A stretch of DNA of 64,000 bases from Myxococcales bacterium (GCA_009692585.1 SHYX01000022.1:13367-77366), one strand, 5' to 3'; positions 33,093-42,006 are shown, counted from the first letter of the stretch. The notes: generated by a model not told the origin, from the letters alone. Translations and numbers: made by a program.

Positions 33093-33817
33093 TCGCCGCG
33101 GTCGGAGCCGTCCTGCCTGCTGGGCTGCGGGTCCATCCACCGCTGTCTGCGCTGCCCTCCGCGCTGGCGGGCGTCGTGGACGGACCCGATCTGGTGCCTT
33201 GGCTCAAGCGTCGAAAGGACGCGAGGCTCCTGCCCCGCGCGGCCGAGCTGGCGTTGCCTGCCGCGGGCCGCGCCCTGTCCGGGTTCTCCGGGGACAGGGA
33301 CGAGCTGGGGTTGTTCGTCGCGGTCGGCCGTGAGCCGCCCGACGAGGGGGAGGCCGAGGCCAGCATCGCCGCGATGGCCAGGGACGGCCGGCTGGACCGT
33401 GAACGGTTCGGCGACGAGGGCCGGGCGCTGTACCCTCCGTTATTGCCCCTGCGCACGCTTCCGAACATGGTGCTGGCCCACGTGGCCATCCAATCCGGCA
33501 TCCGCGGCGACAACGCCTGCCTCGCGGGCGGCTTCGACGCTGGGGCCGCGGTGTGGGAGGCGGCTAACGACGCCCTCGCCGCGGGACGGTGCGTCGCGGC
33601 GCTGGTGGGGGCGGCGTTCTCGGCTGTCGATCGGGCCAGCGCGCGTGACCGCCACCGGCTCGGGCAGACCGAGCCCCCGGGGGAGGGCGCGATTTTCGTG
33701 CTGCTGCTGGCTCCGACCGTCCGTCCGCACGCAGACCTGCGCGCCTGGCGCCAGCGGGTCGGCGCGCTGGGCCCGGTGGATGCGTTCCTGGGTGCCGTCG
33801 GGGTGGCCCCCGGCTGA
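33089..33817 (+). CDS. Short ketosynthase-like protein (possible chain-length factor)
   Basis: 242 residues, the size of the beta-ketoacyl synthase-like N-terminal (PF13723-type) proteins of aryl-polyene clusters. The thiolase-fold segment LPLRTLPNMVLAHVAIQSGI, then GDNACLAGG and a GRCVAALVGA strand, lines up with the ketosynthase core, but TAC(A/S)SG is missing; aligning on the following AGG-like motif puts Phe149, not Cys, at the active site, and the C-terminal half with both His residues is absent. It may pair with the ketosynthase as a non-catalytic partner. ATG 33089 overlaps the previous stop (ATGA). Confidence 0.6.
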   Translation: MIAAVGAVLPAGLRVHPPLSALPSALAGVVDGPDLVPWLKRRKDARLLPRAAELALPAAGRALSGFSGDRDELGLFVAVGREPPDEGEAEASIAAMARDGRLDRERFGDEGRALYPPLLPLRTLPNMVLAHVAIQSGIRGDNACLAGGFDAGAAVWEAANDALAAGRCVAALVGAAFSAVDRASARDRHRLGQTEPPGEGAIFVLLLAPTVRPHADLRAWRQRVGALGPVDAFLGAVGVAPG

Positions 33818-33843
33818 CGGGAGCCTTGGCGTGGCCGGCGTGC

Positions 33844-33849
33844 TACGGT
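33844..33849 (+). promoter_or_regulatory. Weak -10-like element before the kinase gene
   Basis: TACGGT, eight bases before ATG 33858, with no Shine-Dalgarno sequence. Spacing is longer than in the other cases, so this is less certain. Confidence 0.35.
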
Positions 33850-33857
33850 CGCGCGGC

Positions 33858-36164
33858 ATGGCCAGTCGAGACTCCGCCCGTCGTTTTCATTTCATTCGTG
33901 AGATTGCCTCGGGCGGTTTCGGCTCGGTGTATCTGGCCAAGGTCATCCACGCGGACGGCTTCTCAAGGTTGGTCGGGATCAAACTGTTGCATCGCCGCTG
34001 GTCGGAGAACAAGGAGATCGGCCAGCGGATGCGTGACGAAGCGCGGCTCCTGGGCTGGCTGCGGCACCGCAACATCGTCGACGTCATCGACCTCACCAGC
34101 ATCGATGGCCGTGCCGCGGTCATCATGGAGTACCTCGACGCCGTCGACTTCAAGTCTGTCGTGCAGTCCCTCGCCGAGCGCGGCGAGCGCGTGCCGCCGT
34201 ATGCGGCGCTGGAGGCGATGGCGTTCGTCGCCAGCGCGCTTGACGCGGCGTACAACCGACCTCCGTACGAGGGTGAAAAGCCGCTGCGGGTGATCCATCG
34301 CGACATCAAGCCGAGCAACATCATGGTCGACGAGGCCGGCACGGTCAAAGTGCTGGACTTCGGCGTTGCCCGAGGTGAGTTCGAAAATCGCGAGAGCCAT
34401 ACCTCCGAACTCCAGTTCGGGTCGGTCGAATACATGCCTCCGGAGCGGCTCTTCTTCGAGCCCGAGACCGATCGTGCCGACGTCTACTCGCTGGGGGCAA
34501 CCCTCTTCGAGGTGCTCACCGGCGAACGCCTGGGGAAAGCGAAGGGGCGCGCCGAAAAACACGCGGCCTTCCTGGAGGACCGGCTGTCGTTTTTGGCGGC
34601 CAGTTGCCCGCTCGCCAATCCCCAGGGCGGAGACATGGCTCGCCTGATTCGTGAAATGTGCTCATATAATGCTGATAATAGACCGTCGTCGGAGTCGGTC
34701 GTGACCCGGGCTCGCACCCTGGCGCGGTTGATGCCGGGGCCGGCGCTCAGCGAGTGGTCGGAGGTGGTGGTCAAGCCGTTGGTGGCCGAGGCCCGGCGCG
34801 CGCCGCGGGAGCCGAACCCGCTCACCGACTCGATCATGTCCGAAGACAGCACGGTCTTCGGCTCGCCCGAGGCCGAGGCGAACCTTGCGGCGGCGCGTGC
34901 CGAGGGGCCGCCGGCCGAACCGGTCACCGTGGACGATGTGCCTCGGGAAGATCAGCGCTGGGCAATGTTGCGTCAGGCCGCGCTGGCCGAGTTGGAAAAT
35001 AACCCCGTTGCCACCGGCGAAGAGGACTTCGGCGACGAGCCCACGCGCATCGGGTTGGACCTTTCCTCGATATCGAATCTGGCGGCGACGCCCCACGGGG
35101 CGATGTCGGCGCCGATGCCGACGGCGGCCCCCGCGCGGGAGCCCGCGCCCACGCCTGCGCGCGGCGGGGCCCCGGCACCGAAGTTGCCGCGTCCCTCCGA
35201 GGCCGCGGCGCCGCCCCGCGGCGCGCTGTCGGCGCCGATGCCGCGCGGAATCGGCGCGGCGTCGCCGGGCGTCCCGCTGGTGGCCCCCCCCCCGGCGCCA
35301 ATGACCTTCCTCCCCGAGATCAAACCCGGCGACTTCGACCCCCCCTCCGCGGAGGCGCTCAAGCCGATCCTGGCGGCAGCGCAGGCCATCGTTCCCAACG
35401 CGGGTGAGCGTCCCCTCGTTGACGAGGCGGTCGTCGCGGGGCTGGAACGGCTGCGCGCCAACATGACGATGGTGCCACCGGATGACCTCGACGAGGCGCC
35501 CACCACCGCGACTCCGCCCCGGCCCCCCCCGCCCCGCTCCGCGGACACGTTCCCAAGCATGACCGGACCGCGCCCGATGGTGGCGGCGCCCTCGGCCAGG
35601 CTCGACGCGCCGGCGCCGGCGCCGCCTCCGCCCGCCAACACGCCGCCGGCCGCGCTCGTCCGTAGCGCTTCGGCTCCGAGGACCCCGCCCCGGGCACTGG
35701 CGCCCGTCCGACCCTCGCCCGATCCGTTCGAGGACCCGCCTCCGTCGGGGTGGGGTCCGATACTGCTCGTCGCCGCGGTCCTGGGTATGGGGGCGGTCCT
35801 TGGTCTGGTGTTCGGGGTCAGCTACGTCGCGTGGCAGTACTTCCAGAACACCATGGCCGCGCCAGCCTCGGTAGTCGCGACAGCGCCCGCGGCAACGGCG
35901 GATCGTGCCCCCGCGGCCGCTGCCGCCGGTCCGAACGACGTGGTCTTCGCCTCCGCCGCGAGCGACACCCGCTCCATGAGCGTGGAATGCGGGGGCGTTA
36001 CGGCGACCGGTATCCGCGAGGCCGTCCTGGTGGCTCCGGTCACCGGACCCTGCCTCGTGAGCCTGGTGAAGATGGACCGCAGCCGCGTGCGCGCCGAGGT
36101 CGCGGCGCCCACCGCCGGCCGGTGGACCTGCTTCTCCGCCGACGCCAGGTCCTGCACGAAGTGA
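33858..36164 (+). CDS. Hanks-type Ser/Thr protein kinase with a Pro/Ala-rich linker and a C-terminal membrane segment
   Basis: 768 residues. Kinase domain 10-290 with the glycine loop IASGGFGSVY, catalytic Lys42, Glu61, HRDIKPSN (Asp149, Asn154) and DFG (167-169), so it should be active. Residues about 320-630 are Pro/Ala/Glu-rich and disordered, with TRIGLDLS-like Thr sites. A membrane helix lies at about 632-660, followed by a small extracytoplasmic domain with Cys residues. Its stop overlaps the GTG of the following ketosynthase (GTGA), so kinase and ketosynthase are translationally coupled. A role in controlling the lipid cluster is inference. Confidence 0.85.
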   Translation: MASRDSARRFHFIREIASGGFGSVYLAKVIHADGFSRLVGIKLLHRRWSENKEIGQRMRDEARLLGWLRHRNIVDVIDLTSIDGRAAVIMEYLDAVDFKSVVQSLAERGERVPPYAALEAMAFVASALDAAYNRPPYEGEKPLRVIHRDIKPSNIMVDEAGTVKVLDFGVARGEFENRESHTSELQFGSVEYMPPERLFFEPETDRADVYSLGATLFEVLTGERLGKAKGRAEKHAAFLEDRLSFLAASCPLANPQGGDMARLIREMCSYNADNRPSSESVVTRARTLARLMPGPALSEWSEVVVKPLVAEARRAPREPNPLTDSIMSEDSTVFGSPEAEANLAAARAEGPPAEPVTVDDVPREDQRWAMLRQAALAELENNPVATGEEDFGDEPTRIGLDLSSISNLAATPHGAMSAPMPTAAPAREPAPTPARGGAPAPKLPRPSEAAAPPRGALSAPMPRGIGAASPGVPLVAPPPAPMTFLPEIKPGDFDPPSAEALKPILAAAQAIVPNAGERPLVDEAVVAGLERLRANMTMVPPDDLDEAPTTATPPRPPPPRSADTFPSMTGPRPMVAAPSARLDAPAPAPPPPANTPPAALVRSASAPRTPPRALAPVRPSPDPFEDPPPSGWGPILLVAAVLGMGAVLGLVFGVSYVAWQYFQNTMAAPASVVATAPAATADRAPAAAAAGPNDVVFASAASDTRSMSVECGGVTATGIREAVLVAPVTGPCLVSLVKMDRSRVRAEVAAPTAGRWTCFSADARSCTK

Positions 36165-37318
36165 CGGGCGCGCGCGTCGTGGTGACCGGCGTCGCGGTGC
36201 GGACGGCGGGCCGTCCGGACGTACGATCGGCCGAATCGGACCCCGACGCGGAGGTGCTCGGCATCCGCATGGTCGCGCGCGTGGGCGGCGTTCCTGACGA
36301 TCCCGAGTTCCCCGACGACCGGAAGGGAGCCCTGGCCAGTGCGGTGTTTGCGGAGCTCGGGCCGCCGCCGCCGGGGGCGCGGGTGGGCGTCTTCCTCGGC
36401 ACGGGGCTGTCTTCGTTGACCCCGCACGAGCTGGAGGTGGACCTGTATCCGTGGCTGCGGGAGGGCCGATTCGATCGCGATGCCATCACCCGGGACCTCG
36501 ATTCCACGCGCCCGTCGCCACGTCGGCATGTGCCCGAGCGGGTGACGCAGGTCCTCGGGGCCAGGGTCGGCGCGGTGAGATCGGAGACCAGCTTCTCCGC
36601 CTGCGCCGCCGCTGCGCAGTCGATCGCGGCGGCGGCGCGCGCGGTCGGGAGCGGGGACATCGACCTCGCGTATGCCGGCGGGCACGACTCCATGTTGCAC
36701 CCGCTCGGCTACCTCAGCTTCGTGGTGTTGGGCGCGCTCTCGCCGACCCGGGCGCGACCCTTCGATCGTGCGCGCGACGGCTTCATGATCGGGGAGGGTG
36801 CGGCGGTCCTGCGTCTGGAGCGCGAGGACGACGCCCGGGCTCGTGGGGTCCCGATCGTGGCCCGCTTCCTCGGCGCTGGCAGTTCGATCGACGCCCACAG
36901 CGTCACCGCCCCGCATCCCGAGGGTCGAGGCGCGGCGCTGGCCATGCGCCGGGCGCTGCGGGACGCGGGACTGACCGCGGGCGACGTGGACTACGTCAAC
37001 GCCCACGGTACCGGCACGCCGGTCGGAGACATCGCGGAGTCGCTCGCCATCGCCGCGGTGCTCGGCGAGGTTCCGACCGGCTCGTTCAAGGGAGCCTTCG
37101 GGCATTGCATCGCGGCGGCTGGCGCCGTCGAGTTGGCGTGGTGCATCCGGGGGATGGCCGAGGGGGTCACCTATGGAACGGTGGGGTGTGAAGAACTCGA
37201 CCCCGCCATCGCCTGCCACGTCCTCGTGGAGGGGCTACCGCGGCCTCCGAGCGTGGTGTTGTCCAACAGTTTTGGCTTCGGTGGGCAGAACTGCGCGATC
37301 ATCGTCGGGCGCGGGTAG
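36161..37318 (+). CDS. Beta-ketoacyl-ACP synthase, second copy
   Basis: 385 residues from GTG 36161. Cys148 in SFSACAAAAQS, His282 in NAHGTGT and His315 in GAFGHCIAAAG form the expected triad; LSNSFGFGGQNCAIIV closes the chain. The region before the active site is more divergent than in the copy at 31935 (the usual VTGxGxxSPxG opening has lost part of the second half). It is probably specialised for a different chain length or primer. Coupled to the kinase upstream; downstream it meets a convergent lipoprotein gene after 20 bp. Confidence 0.8.
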   Translation: MTGARVVVTGVAVRTAGRPDVRSAESDPDAEVLGIRMVARVGGVPDDPEFPDDRKGALASAVFAELGPPPPGARVGVFLGTGLSSLTPHELEVDLYPWLREGRFDRDAITRDLDSTRPSPRRHVPERVTQVLGARVGAVRSETSFSACAAAAQSIAAAARAVGSGDIDLAYAGGHDSMLHPLGYLSFVVLGALSPTRARPFDRARDGFMIGEGAAVLRLEREDDARARGVPIVARFLGAGSSIDAHSVTAPHPEGRGAALAMRRALRDAGLTAGDVDYVNAHGTGTPVGDIAESLAIAAVLGEVPTGSFKGAFGHCIAAAGAVELAWCIRGMAEGVTYGTVGCEELDPAIACHVLVEGLPRPPSVVLSNSFGFGGQNCAIIVGRG

Positions 37319-37338
37319 GCGACGACGGCGCGGGGTGC

Positions 37339-38184
37339 TCAACCCTCCACGAGCACCGTGAACACCAGGACGACCGCGGTGGTCGGCTCTGATTCGCGGG
37401 TGAATTGGATCCACATCCGGTAAAAACCAGGGGTCGGGAGCACGTAGTGGAAGGGCAGGTCCGGACCGACATACACGGTTGGCATCGGGTGCCCGGGCGC
37501 GACGTTCTCCATCCCCGGGAACCAGGCGTGCGTATGCGCGGAGAAGTCGAGCGTGCTGGTGGCGAGGAACGCATGCGCGTCGGCACCGAGGTATGGCACG
37601 AGGTCGGTGATCTCGGCGCCAGAGGCATCGGTGAGGTGGATGTTCCACGAGGCTTCGAAGCCGGGCACCGCGGGGGCGTCCCAGGTGAGGGTTCCGGTGA
37701 CATCCCGGTCACTGGCGACGTCGTTCGGCGTGAGCACCGGTGCGTCCGCCTGCGCGGGGCCGCCGCCGGCGACGAGCGCACCGACTGTGGACAGGTATTG
37801 GTTGCGATGGGCGTAATCGAACACCACGAGGTATTCGCCGGCCAGGGGAACGGTCAACGGGAATTCGAACGACGCATTGCGAAGATTATCGGCGGTGAAC
37901 AGCTGGTAGTCTTCGTGGTGTCGGTGTTGGAAGCTGGTCAGGTCGCGACTGACGAACTGGACGTGGGACATCCGCTCGTGGGAGGTCTGCAGGTCTTCGA
38001 TGGGGCGTGCCAACTGATCGACGATCTGGTAGCGGAACGTCGCCGACTCCCCGGCGACGATTGGGTGGGGCTCGGTCGAAAAATGCACGTCGTAGTCGGT
38101 GACCGGGAGCGCGCCGCTGCCAGCAGTGTCCTGGCTCTCGTCGGTGCCGGTGGGATCGCAGCTCAGGAACATCACAAGGAACAT
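37339..38184 (-). CDS. His-rich lipoprotein of unknown function
   Basis: 281 residues, lipobox FLSC (Cys9). Two beta-rich halves each contain His clusters: HVQFVSRDLTSFQHRHHEDYQ-type sequence near 75-95 and GADAHAFLATSTLDFSAHTHAWFP near 200-223. Such HxH-rich lipoproteins are often found with copper or other metal handling, but no metal transporter is nearby. Its start overlaps the end of the upstream gene by 13 bases, so both come from one transcript. Confidence 0.55.
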   Translation of the reverse strand: MFLVMFLSCDPTGTDESQDTAGSGALPVTDYDVHFSTEPHPIVAGESATFRYQIVDQLARPIEDLQTSHERMSHVQFVSRDLTSFQHRHHEDYQLFTADNLRNASFEFPLTVPLAGEYLVVFDYAHRNQYLSTVGALVAGGGPAQADAPVLTPNDVASDRDVTGTLTWDAPAVPGFEASWNIHLTDASGAEITDLVPYLGADAHAFLATSTLDFSAHTHAWFPGMENVAPGHPMPTVYVGPDLPFHYVLPTPGFYRMWIQFTRESEPTTAVVLVFTVLVEG

Positions 38185-38582
38185 CCGGACTCCTCGGCAT
38201 GGATGTAGATGAAGTCGCCGGCGTAGGGTTCGATTGGGCTGTGGTCGGCGTTGGACAGTTCGGCCCTGAGTTGGTATTCAAAACCCGTCTGCGCGTCGAC
38301 GACATCGAGATCCTCGCCCTGAATCATCGCGACGTCGAGTCCGTTGAGAGTGACGTCGACGTGGCCGGTGTTCGGGAGGGGCGGGTCGGGTGGCGCGTAG
38401 GGGTCCACCAGGGTGAGATTCTCGATCTGCAACCGCACGTGGAAGCTCGTGCTGCACACGGTCGCGTCGGCCTCCGGCTCCAGGATCACGATGGTGGGCG
38501 GCCCGGAGGGCTCGGCAGAGTCCGCGCTGTCCGTGGGGGTGGAGCATCCCGAGGCGACGAGGGCGAAGAGGCAGTGGCGCAC
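38172..38582 (-). CDS. Small lipoprotein of unknown function
   Basis: 136 residues from GTG 38582. Lipobox VASGC (Cys13) followed by a Thr/Asp/Ser/Ala linker. PTIVILEPEADATVCSTSFH and HVDVTLNG suggest a single Ig-like or DUF4399-like beta-sandwich with four cysteines in total. First gene of a two-gene unit with the His-rich lipoprotein. A longer reading from 38630 lacks a proper signal peptide. Confidence 0.55.
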   Translation of the reverse strand: MRHCLFALVASGCSTPTDSADSAEPSGPPTIVILEPEADATVCSTSFHVRLQIENLTLVDPYAPPDPPLPNTGHVDVTLNGLDVAMIQGEDLDVVDAQTGFEYQLRAELSNADHSPIEPYAGDFIYIHAEESGCSL

Positions 38583-38588
38583 CGCTGC

Positions 38589-38594
38589 GTGATA
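38589..38594 (-). promoter_or_regulatory. -10-like element of a probable leaderless promoter
   Basis: On the minus strand TATCAC stands six bases (GCAGCG) before GTG 38582. The sixth base is C rather than T; otherwise position and context are as in the other cases. Confidence 0.4.
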
Positions 38595-38632
38595 CCCCGG
38601 AAGCGGCGTCCTGCGCCATACCGAGTCCAACC

Positions 38633-39838
38633 ATGCTCTTCACGTTCGCCCTGGTGGGGAATTCCGCTTGGGCGCACTCCCCGACGTTTGGGATGGCCGC
38701 GATGTCGGCGCGCATGGACGCCCCGGCAGAGGTGTGGGGGATGACGGACGGTTGGGGGCTCGCCCACTCGCTGGACGGGGGCACATCCTGGACCTGGCTG
38801 TGCGAAGAGGCCGTCGGGATAGATACGGTGTACGATGTGCTCGCCTATGCCGATGGTGTCGCGCTTACAGCGACGGCTGGTGGTCTGCTCCGGGTCGACG
38901 ACGCCTGCGCGGGCCGGGCCCTTGACGGCGTGCCGGCGGGGTTCGCGTTCGCGGTCACCGCCTACGGCGGCGGGGCCGCGGCGGCGGTCATCGGGCCGGA
39001 CGAAGGCGGCGTCGTATTCTGCGATGACGAGCGCTGCACACCGAGCGCGCTCTGGCAGCCGAGGCTCTATCCGAAGGCCCTGGTGGTGGACGGCGAGACC
39101 CTGTGGGCGAGCGTGGTGTGGACGGACACCCTGGCATCCGGCCTGTTCCGCAGCACCGATGGCTTGACGTTTGAGGAGGTCTACCGCTGGCCCCCCGGCC
39201 AGGTGGATCCGCGGGTGGTGTTTGCCGCGGGCGACGACGTCCTGGTATGGACTCGCCCCCGCAGCGAGGCGGCGCTCCCGGCGCTCGAGAAGAGTGTGGA
39301 CGGCGGCCGAACTTTTCTCCGCACCTTCGAACAGGGGTTTCACACCGACGCCACGCCCGGCGTCTTGGTGGACGGCTCGGTCGTGCTTCTGGGCACCTGG
39401 TTCGGCGCCCGCACGTGGCGCAGCGATGACCTCGGCGGCTCGTTCGTCGAGGTGAGCGCGGAGGCGCCCGCGATCAGGTGCGGCGTGCGGGTCGGCGACG
39501 CCGTGCTGACCTGCGCGGATCACCTCGCCGACGGCTACAGCGTCGCTACCACCGACGATCTCGTACACTTCGCGCCGCTGGCGTGTTTGGAGGAATCCCT
39601 CCCGGCGGCCTGCGCGGAGGCGGCGTGTGCGCCCTATGTCGATGCGTGGGTCAGCGCTGGAGCGTACGGCGGAGGGCGCTGCGGCGTCGACAGCGGCGAA
39701 CCCGCGGAGCCGCCGCCAGAGGCGGGGTGTGGCTGCTCCGGGTGGGGGTCTACGGGTGGGGGACTGGGTCTGCTCGGTGTGGGTCTCGTCGGTCGCCGGG
39801 CCAGCGGCTCGCGGCGTCAGAACGGTGCGAACACGTAG
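38633..39838 (+). CDS. Secreted BNR/sialidase-like beta-propeller protein with MYXO-CTERM-like tail
   Basis: 401 residues. A signal peptide (LFTFALVGNSAWA) is followed by propeller blades with repeated SxDGGxxW/F turns: SLDGGTSWTWL, STDGLTFEEV, SVDGGRTFLRTF, SDDLGGSFVEV. This is the BNR/Vps10 photosystem-assembly-like pattern. The C-terminus reads GCGCSGW, a glycine-rich hydrophobic stretch, then RR and SRR: a MYXO-CTERM-type sorting signal, which in myxobacteria leads to surface display. The last 22 bases overlap the convergent FG-GAP lipoprotein gene. Confidence 0.75.
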   Translation: MLFTFALVGNSAWAHSPTFGMAAMSARMDAPAEVWGMTDGWGLAHSLDGGTSWTWLCEEAVGIDTVYDVLAYADGVALTATAGGLLRVDDACAGRALDGVPAGFAFAVTAYGGGAAAAVIGPDEGGVVFCDDERCTPSALWQPRLYPKALVVDGETLWASVVWTDTLASGLFRSTDGLTFEEVYRWPPGQVDPRVVFAAGDDVLVWTRPRSEAALPALEKSVDGGRTFLRTFEQGFHTDATPGVLVDGSVVLLGTWFGARTWRSDDLGGSFVEVSAEAPAIRCGVRVGDAVLTCADHLADGYSVATTDDLVHFAPLACLEESLPAACAEAACAPYVDAWVSAGAYGGGRCGVDSGEPAEPPPEAGCGCSGWGSTGGGLGLLGVGLVGRRASGSRRQNGANT

Positions 39839-41220
39839 GCCGAGCCGGCGAAGGCACCGCCCCGATCGGAGTACGGCGCGCCCACGATCAGGTCGGCGAG
39901 GCCGTCGCCGTCGTAGTCCCCGCCGCCGACCACGACGCGGCCGCCGTAGTCGCCTTCGGCTTCGCCCTGCCATCGGCCGTGGGCGTCGTCGAGGGAGTGC
40001 GAACCTGGCGCGAAGGGCGCCAGCAACAGGTAGGCCGCGCCCGCATCGACCCCGGCGCCGTCCTGACCGTAGGCGCCGACCATCAGATCCGCGAGGCCGT
40101 TTCCGTCGGTGTCACCGGCGGCCGCAAGGTGGGCACCGGCCTGATCGAGTTCGACCTCGCCGAGGAAGTTCACCGCCGCGTCGGCGACAGTCCCGCTGCG
40201 TACCGGAGAGGACATCACCCAGGTTCGGCCCTCCCGGTCGAGCGTTTCGCCGCTCAGCGCGAGGTCCGACAGGCCGTCTCCCGTCGCATCCCCGAGCCCC
40301 ACGGTGAAGTCGCCCACGTACTGGTCGGCCTCCACGCCGGTGATGAGCAGGTCGCCGTCGCGCAGCGCCAGAACCCCTTCGGGGAGCGGGCTCAGAAACG
40401 CCGCGACCAGCCCCGCGTTGGACCCCCCGTCGTCGGCGCCGATGCACCCGATGACCAGATCGTCCGCGCCGTCGCCGTCAAGGTCGCCGGCGCTGCCGAT
40501 CACCTGCCCGACGCCGTCGCCCGCTTCGGGGTCGCCGTGTCGGACCTCCGCCGTGGGGGTGGTGCCTTGTACGATGGTCGGTGCGTCGCTGGCCTGGACC
40601 TCCCCCAAGAGCGCACCGGCACCGAAGGCGTAGAGGCGCCCAGAGCCCGGCCCGTTGGCATCGCTGCCTGGAGCGCCGACCAGGAGGACGTCGCCATCCG
40701 GGGCTCCCAGCCAGTCCACCGTCGTTCCGGCGTAGTCGTTGGTCAGTTCTCCGAGCACACGCGCGGACGCCTCCGCAGCGTCGCTGGCCCCGTCGCGGAG
40801 CAGGGCGTCGAAGAGGTACACCGTCCCGGAGTACGCACCGTTCGTGGCGCCGCCGATGGCCCCTGCGGCCACGAGGTCCTGGCCGGCCGCCACCGAAAAA
40901 CCCAGCGAGTCGCGACTGCTCGACGTGATGCACAGCTCGGCGTCGTGCAGCGACACCTCCCCGCTTTTGCCCTGGAAGCGGCAGAGACGATTGACGAAGT
41001 AGCCCGAGACCCACACGCTGCTCCGCGCGCCGCCGTCGAGGGCGGGACCGAAGTCCATGGCCCGCCCCGTCGACGCGGAACTGTCGCCGCGCACCGTGAG
41101 CACCGGCTCCAGGACCACGCCGGGGGCGGGGTTTCCGCTGTCGCCGGTGTCGGAGTCCCCAGTGTCGGCGCTGTCCACGGGGCCGGTTGCGCAGGCGCCG
41201 GCGAGGAGCAGGGTTAGCAT
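39817..41220 (-). CDS. FG-GAP (integrin-alpha-like) beta-propeller lipoprotein
   Basis: 467 residues. Lipobox AGAC at residues 7-10, then DSADTGDSDTGDSG. About seven blades follow with the FG-GAP calcium loop DxDGDGxxDLxxG: GDLDGDGADDLVIG, GDATGDGLSDLALSG, GDTDGNGLADLMVGA and GDYDGDGLADLIVGAP. Probably a surface binding protein. ATG 41220 is chosen for the signal peptide and the TACGAT box six bases upstream; the open frame further upstream overlaps the opposite gene and is not coding. Confidence 0.8.
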   Translation of the reverse strand: MLTLLLAGACATGPVDSADTGDSDTGDSGNPAPGVVLEPVLTVRGDSSASTGRAMDFGPALDGGARSSVWVSGYFVNRLCRFQGKSGEVSLHDAELCITSSSRDSLGFSVAAGQDLVAAGAIGGATNGAYSGTVYLFDALLRDGASDAAEASARVLGELTNDYAGTTVDWLGAPDGDVLLVGAPGSDANGPGSGRLYAFGAGALLGEVQASDAPTIVQGTTPTAEVRHGDPEAGDGVGQVIGSAGDLDGDGADDLVIGCIGADDGGSNAGLVAAFLSPLPEGVLALRDGDLLITGVEADQYVGDFTVGLGDATGDGLSDLALSGETLDREGRTWVMSSPVRSGTVADAAVNFLGEVELDQAGAHLAAAGDTDGNGLADLMVGAYGQDGAGVDAGAAYLLLAPFAPGSHSLDDAHGRWQGEAEGDYGGRVVVGGGDYDGDGLADLIVGAPYSDRGGAFAGSAYVFAPF

Positions 41221-41226
41221 CGCGCC

Positions 41227-41232
41227 ATCGTA
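41227..41232 (-). promoter_or_regulatory. -10 element of a probable leaderless promoter
   Basis: Minus-strand TACGAT, six bases (GGCGCG) before ATG 41220. On the plus strand TACCCC (41239-41244) lies six bases before GTG 41251, so the 30-bp gap seems to hold two back-to-back leaderless promoters. Confidence 0.5.
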
Positions 41233-41250
41233 GCTGGTTACCCCGCGGCG

Positions 41251-42006
41251 GTGCGTTCCGTCGTGCTGGTTGCCCATTCGCTTCTGGTCTCCGAGGTGCT
41301 CGGCGGCGAAGTCCCCCAGTTCGACCCGGTCGCCTCGGGCATCCCGAAGAAGTCGCTCAAGACCATGACCCGCGCCGTGCAATTGGGCGTGGCGGCAGTG
41401 CTCGCGGCGGCGGCGCGCGTTCCCGGGCTCGCCGGGGTGCCGCCGGAGCGGCGCGGACTCTACGTCGGAGGCTCCCCCCAACGAGGGGACGCCGCTGACC
41501 TCGCGCCGGCGCTGGAGGCGGCGGGTCTTGCCCCTGACCTCGCCGCGTTCGCCGAGCGGGGCATCCCGTTGGTCCCGCCGCTGTGGCTCGTCAAAGGCTT
41601 GTCGAACAACGTGCTCGGCTACGCCAGCGCCATGCTTGACCTGAGGGGGGACAACGGCAACTGGTGCGATGGGCGGCTCGGCGGTGCGGTGGCGTTGACC
41701 TACGCCGTCCACGCGATCGCCGAGGGCCGCGTGGACCTGGCCATCGCCGGCGGCGCCGACGCACTCCGCGGGGCCGAGGCGATCGTCGGGCAGCCTTGTG
41801 CCGAAGGCGCCGCGTTCATCGTCCTCTGTGCGGAAGGGCTGCTGCGACTTCCGGGGCGGTACGTGCAGGCTGGCCTGCCGACGAACCTCGCCGCCATCGA
41901 CGAGGTGGGCGAGTTGGGCGCGGCCGCAGTGCCGGTGGCGGTCGCCCGGCGGTTGGCGAAGGTCCAGTCTTTTTCTGTGGGCGGCCTCCACGTCATGGCG
42001 GGCTGA
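41251..42006 (+). CDS. Short ketosynthase-like protein, second copy
   Basis: 251 residues. GLSNNVLGYASAMLDLRG, then GGAVALTYAVHAIAEG and VDLAIAGGADAL match the first half of a ketosynthase. The expected catalytic motif is replaced: the nearest cysteine is Cys139 (NWCDGRLGG) but alignment on AGG puts Arg142 at the catalytic position, and no HGTxT or GHxxAAxG His motifs exist. It thus resembles the protein at 33089 in size and defects. It precedes the carrier protein and the acyl-ACP-reductase-like gene. A chain-length-factor or scaffold role is plausible, not shown. Confidence 0.6.
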   Translation: MRSVVLVAHSLLVSEVLGGEVPQFDPVASGIPKKSLKTMTRAVQLGVAAVLAAAARVPGLAGVPPERRGLYVGGSPQRGDAADLAPALEAAGLAPDLAAFAERGIPLVPPLWLVKGLSNNVLGYASAMLDLRGDNGNWCDGRLGGAVALTYAVHAIAEGRVDLAIAGGADALRGAEAIVGQPCAEGAAFIVLCAEGLLRLPGRYVQAGLPTNLAAIDEVGELGAAAVPVAVARRLAKVQSFSVGGLHVMAG

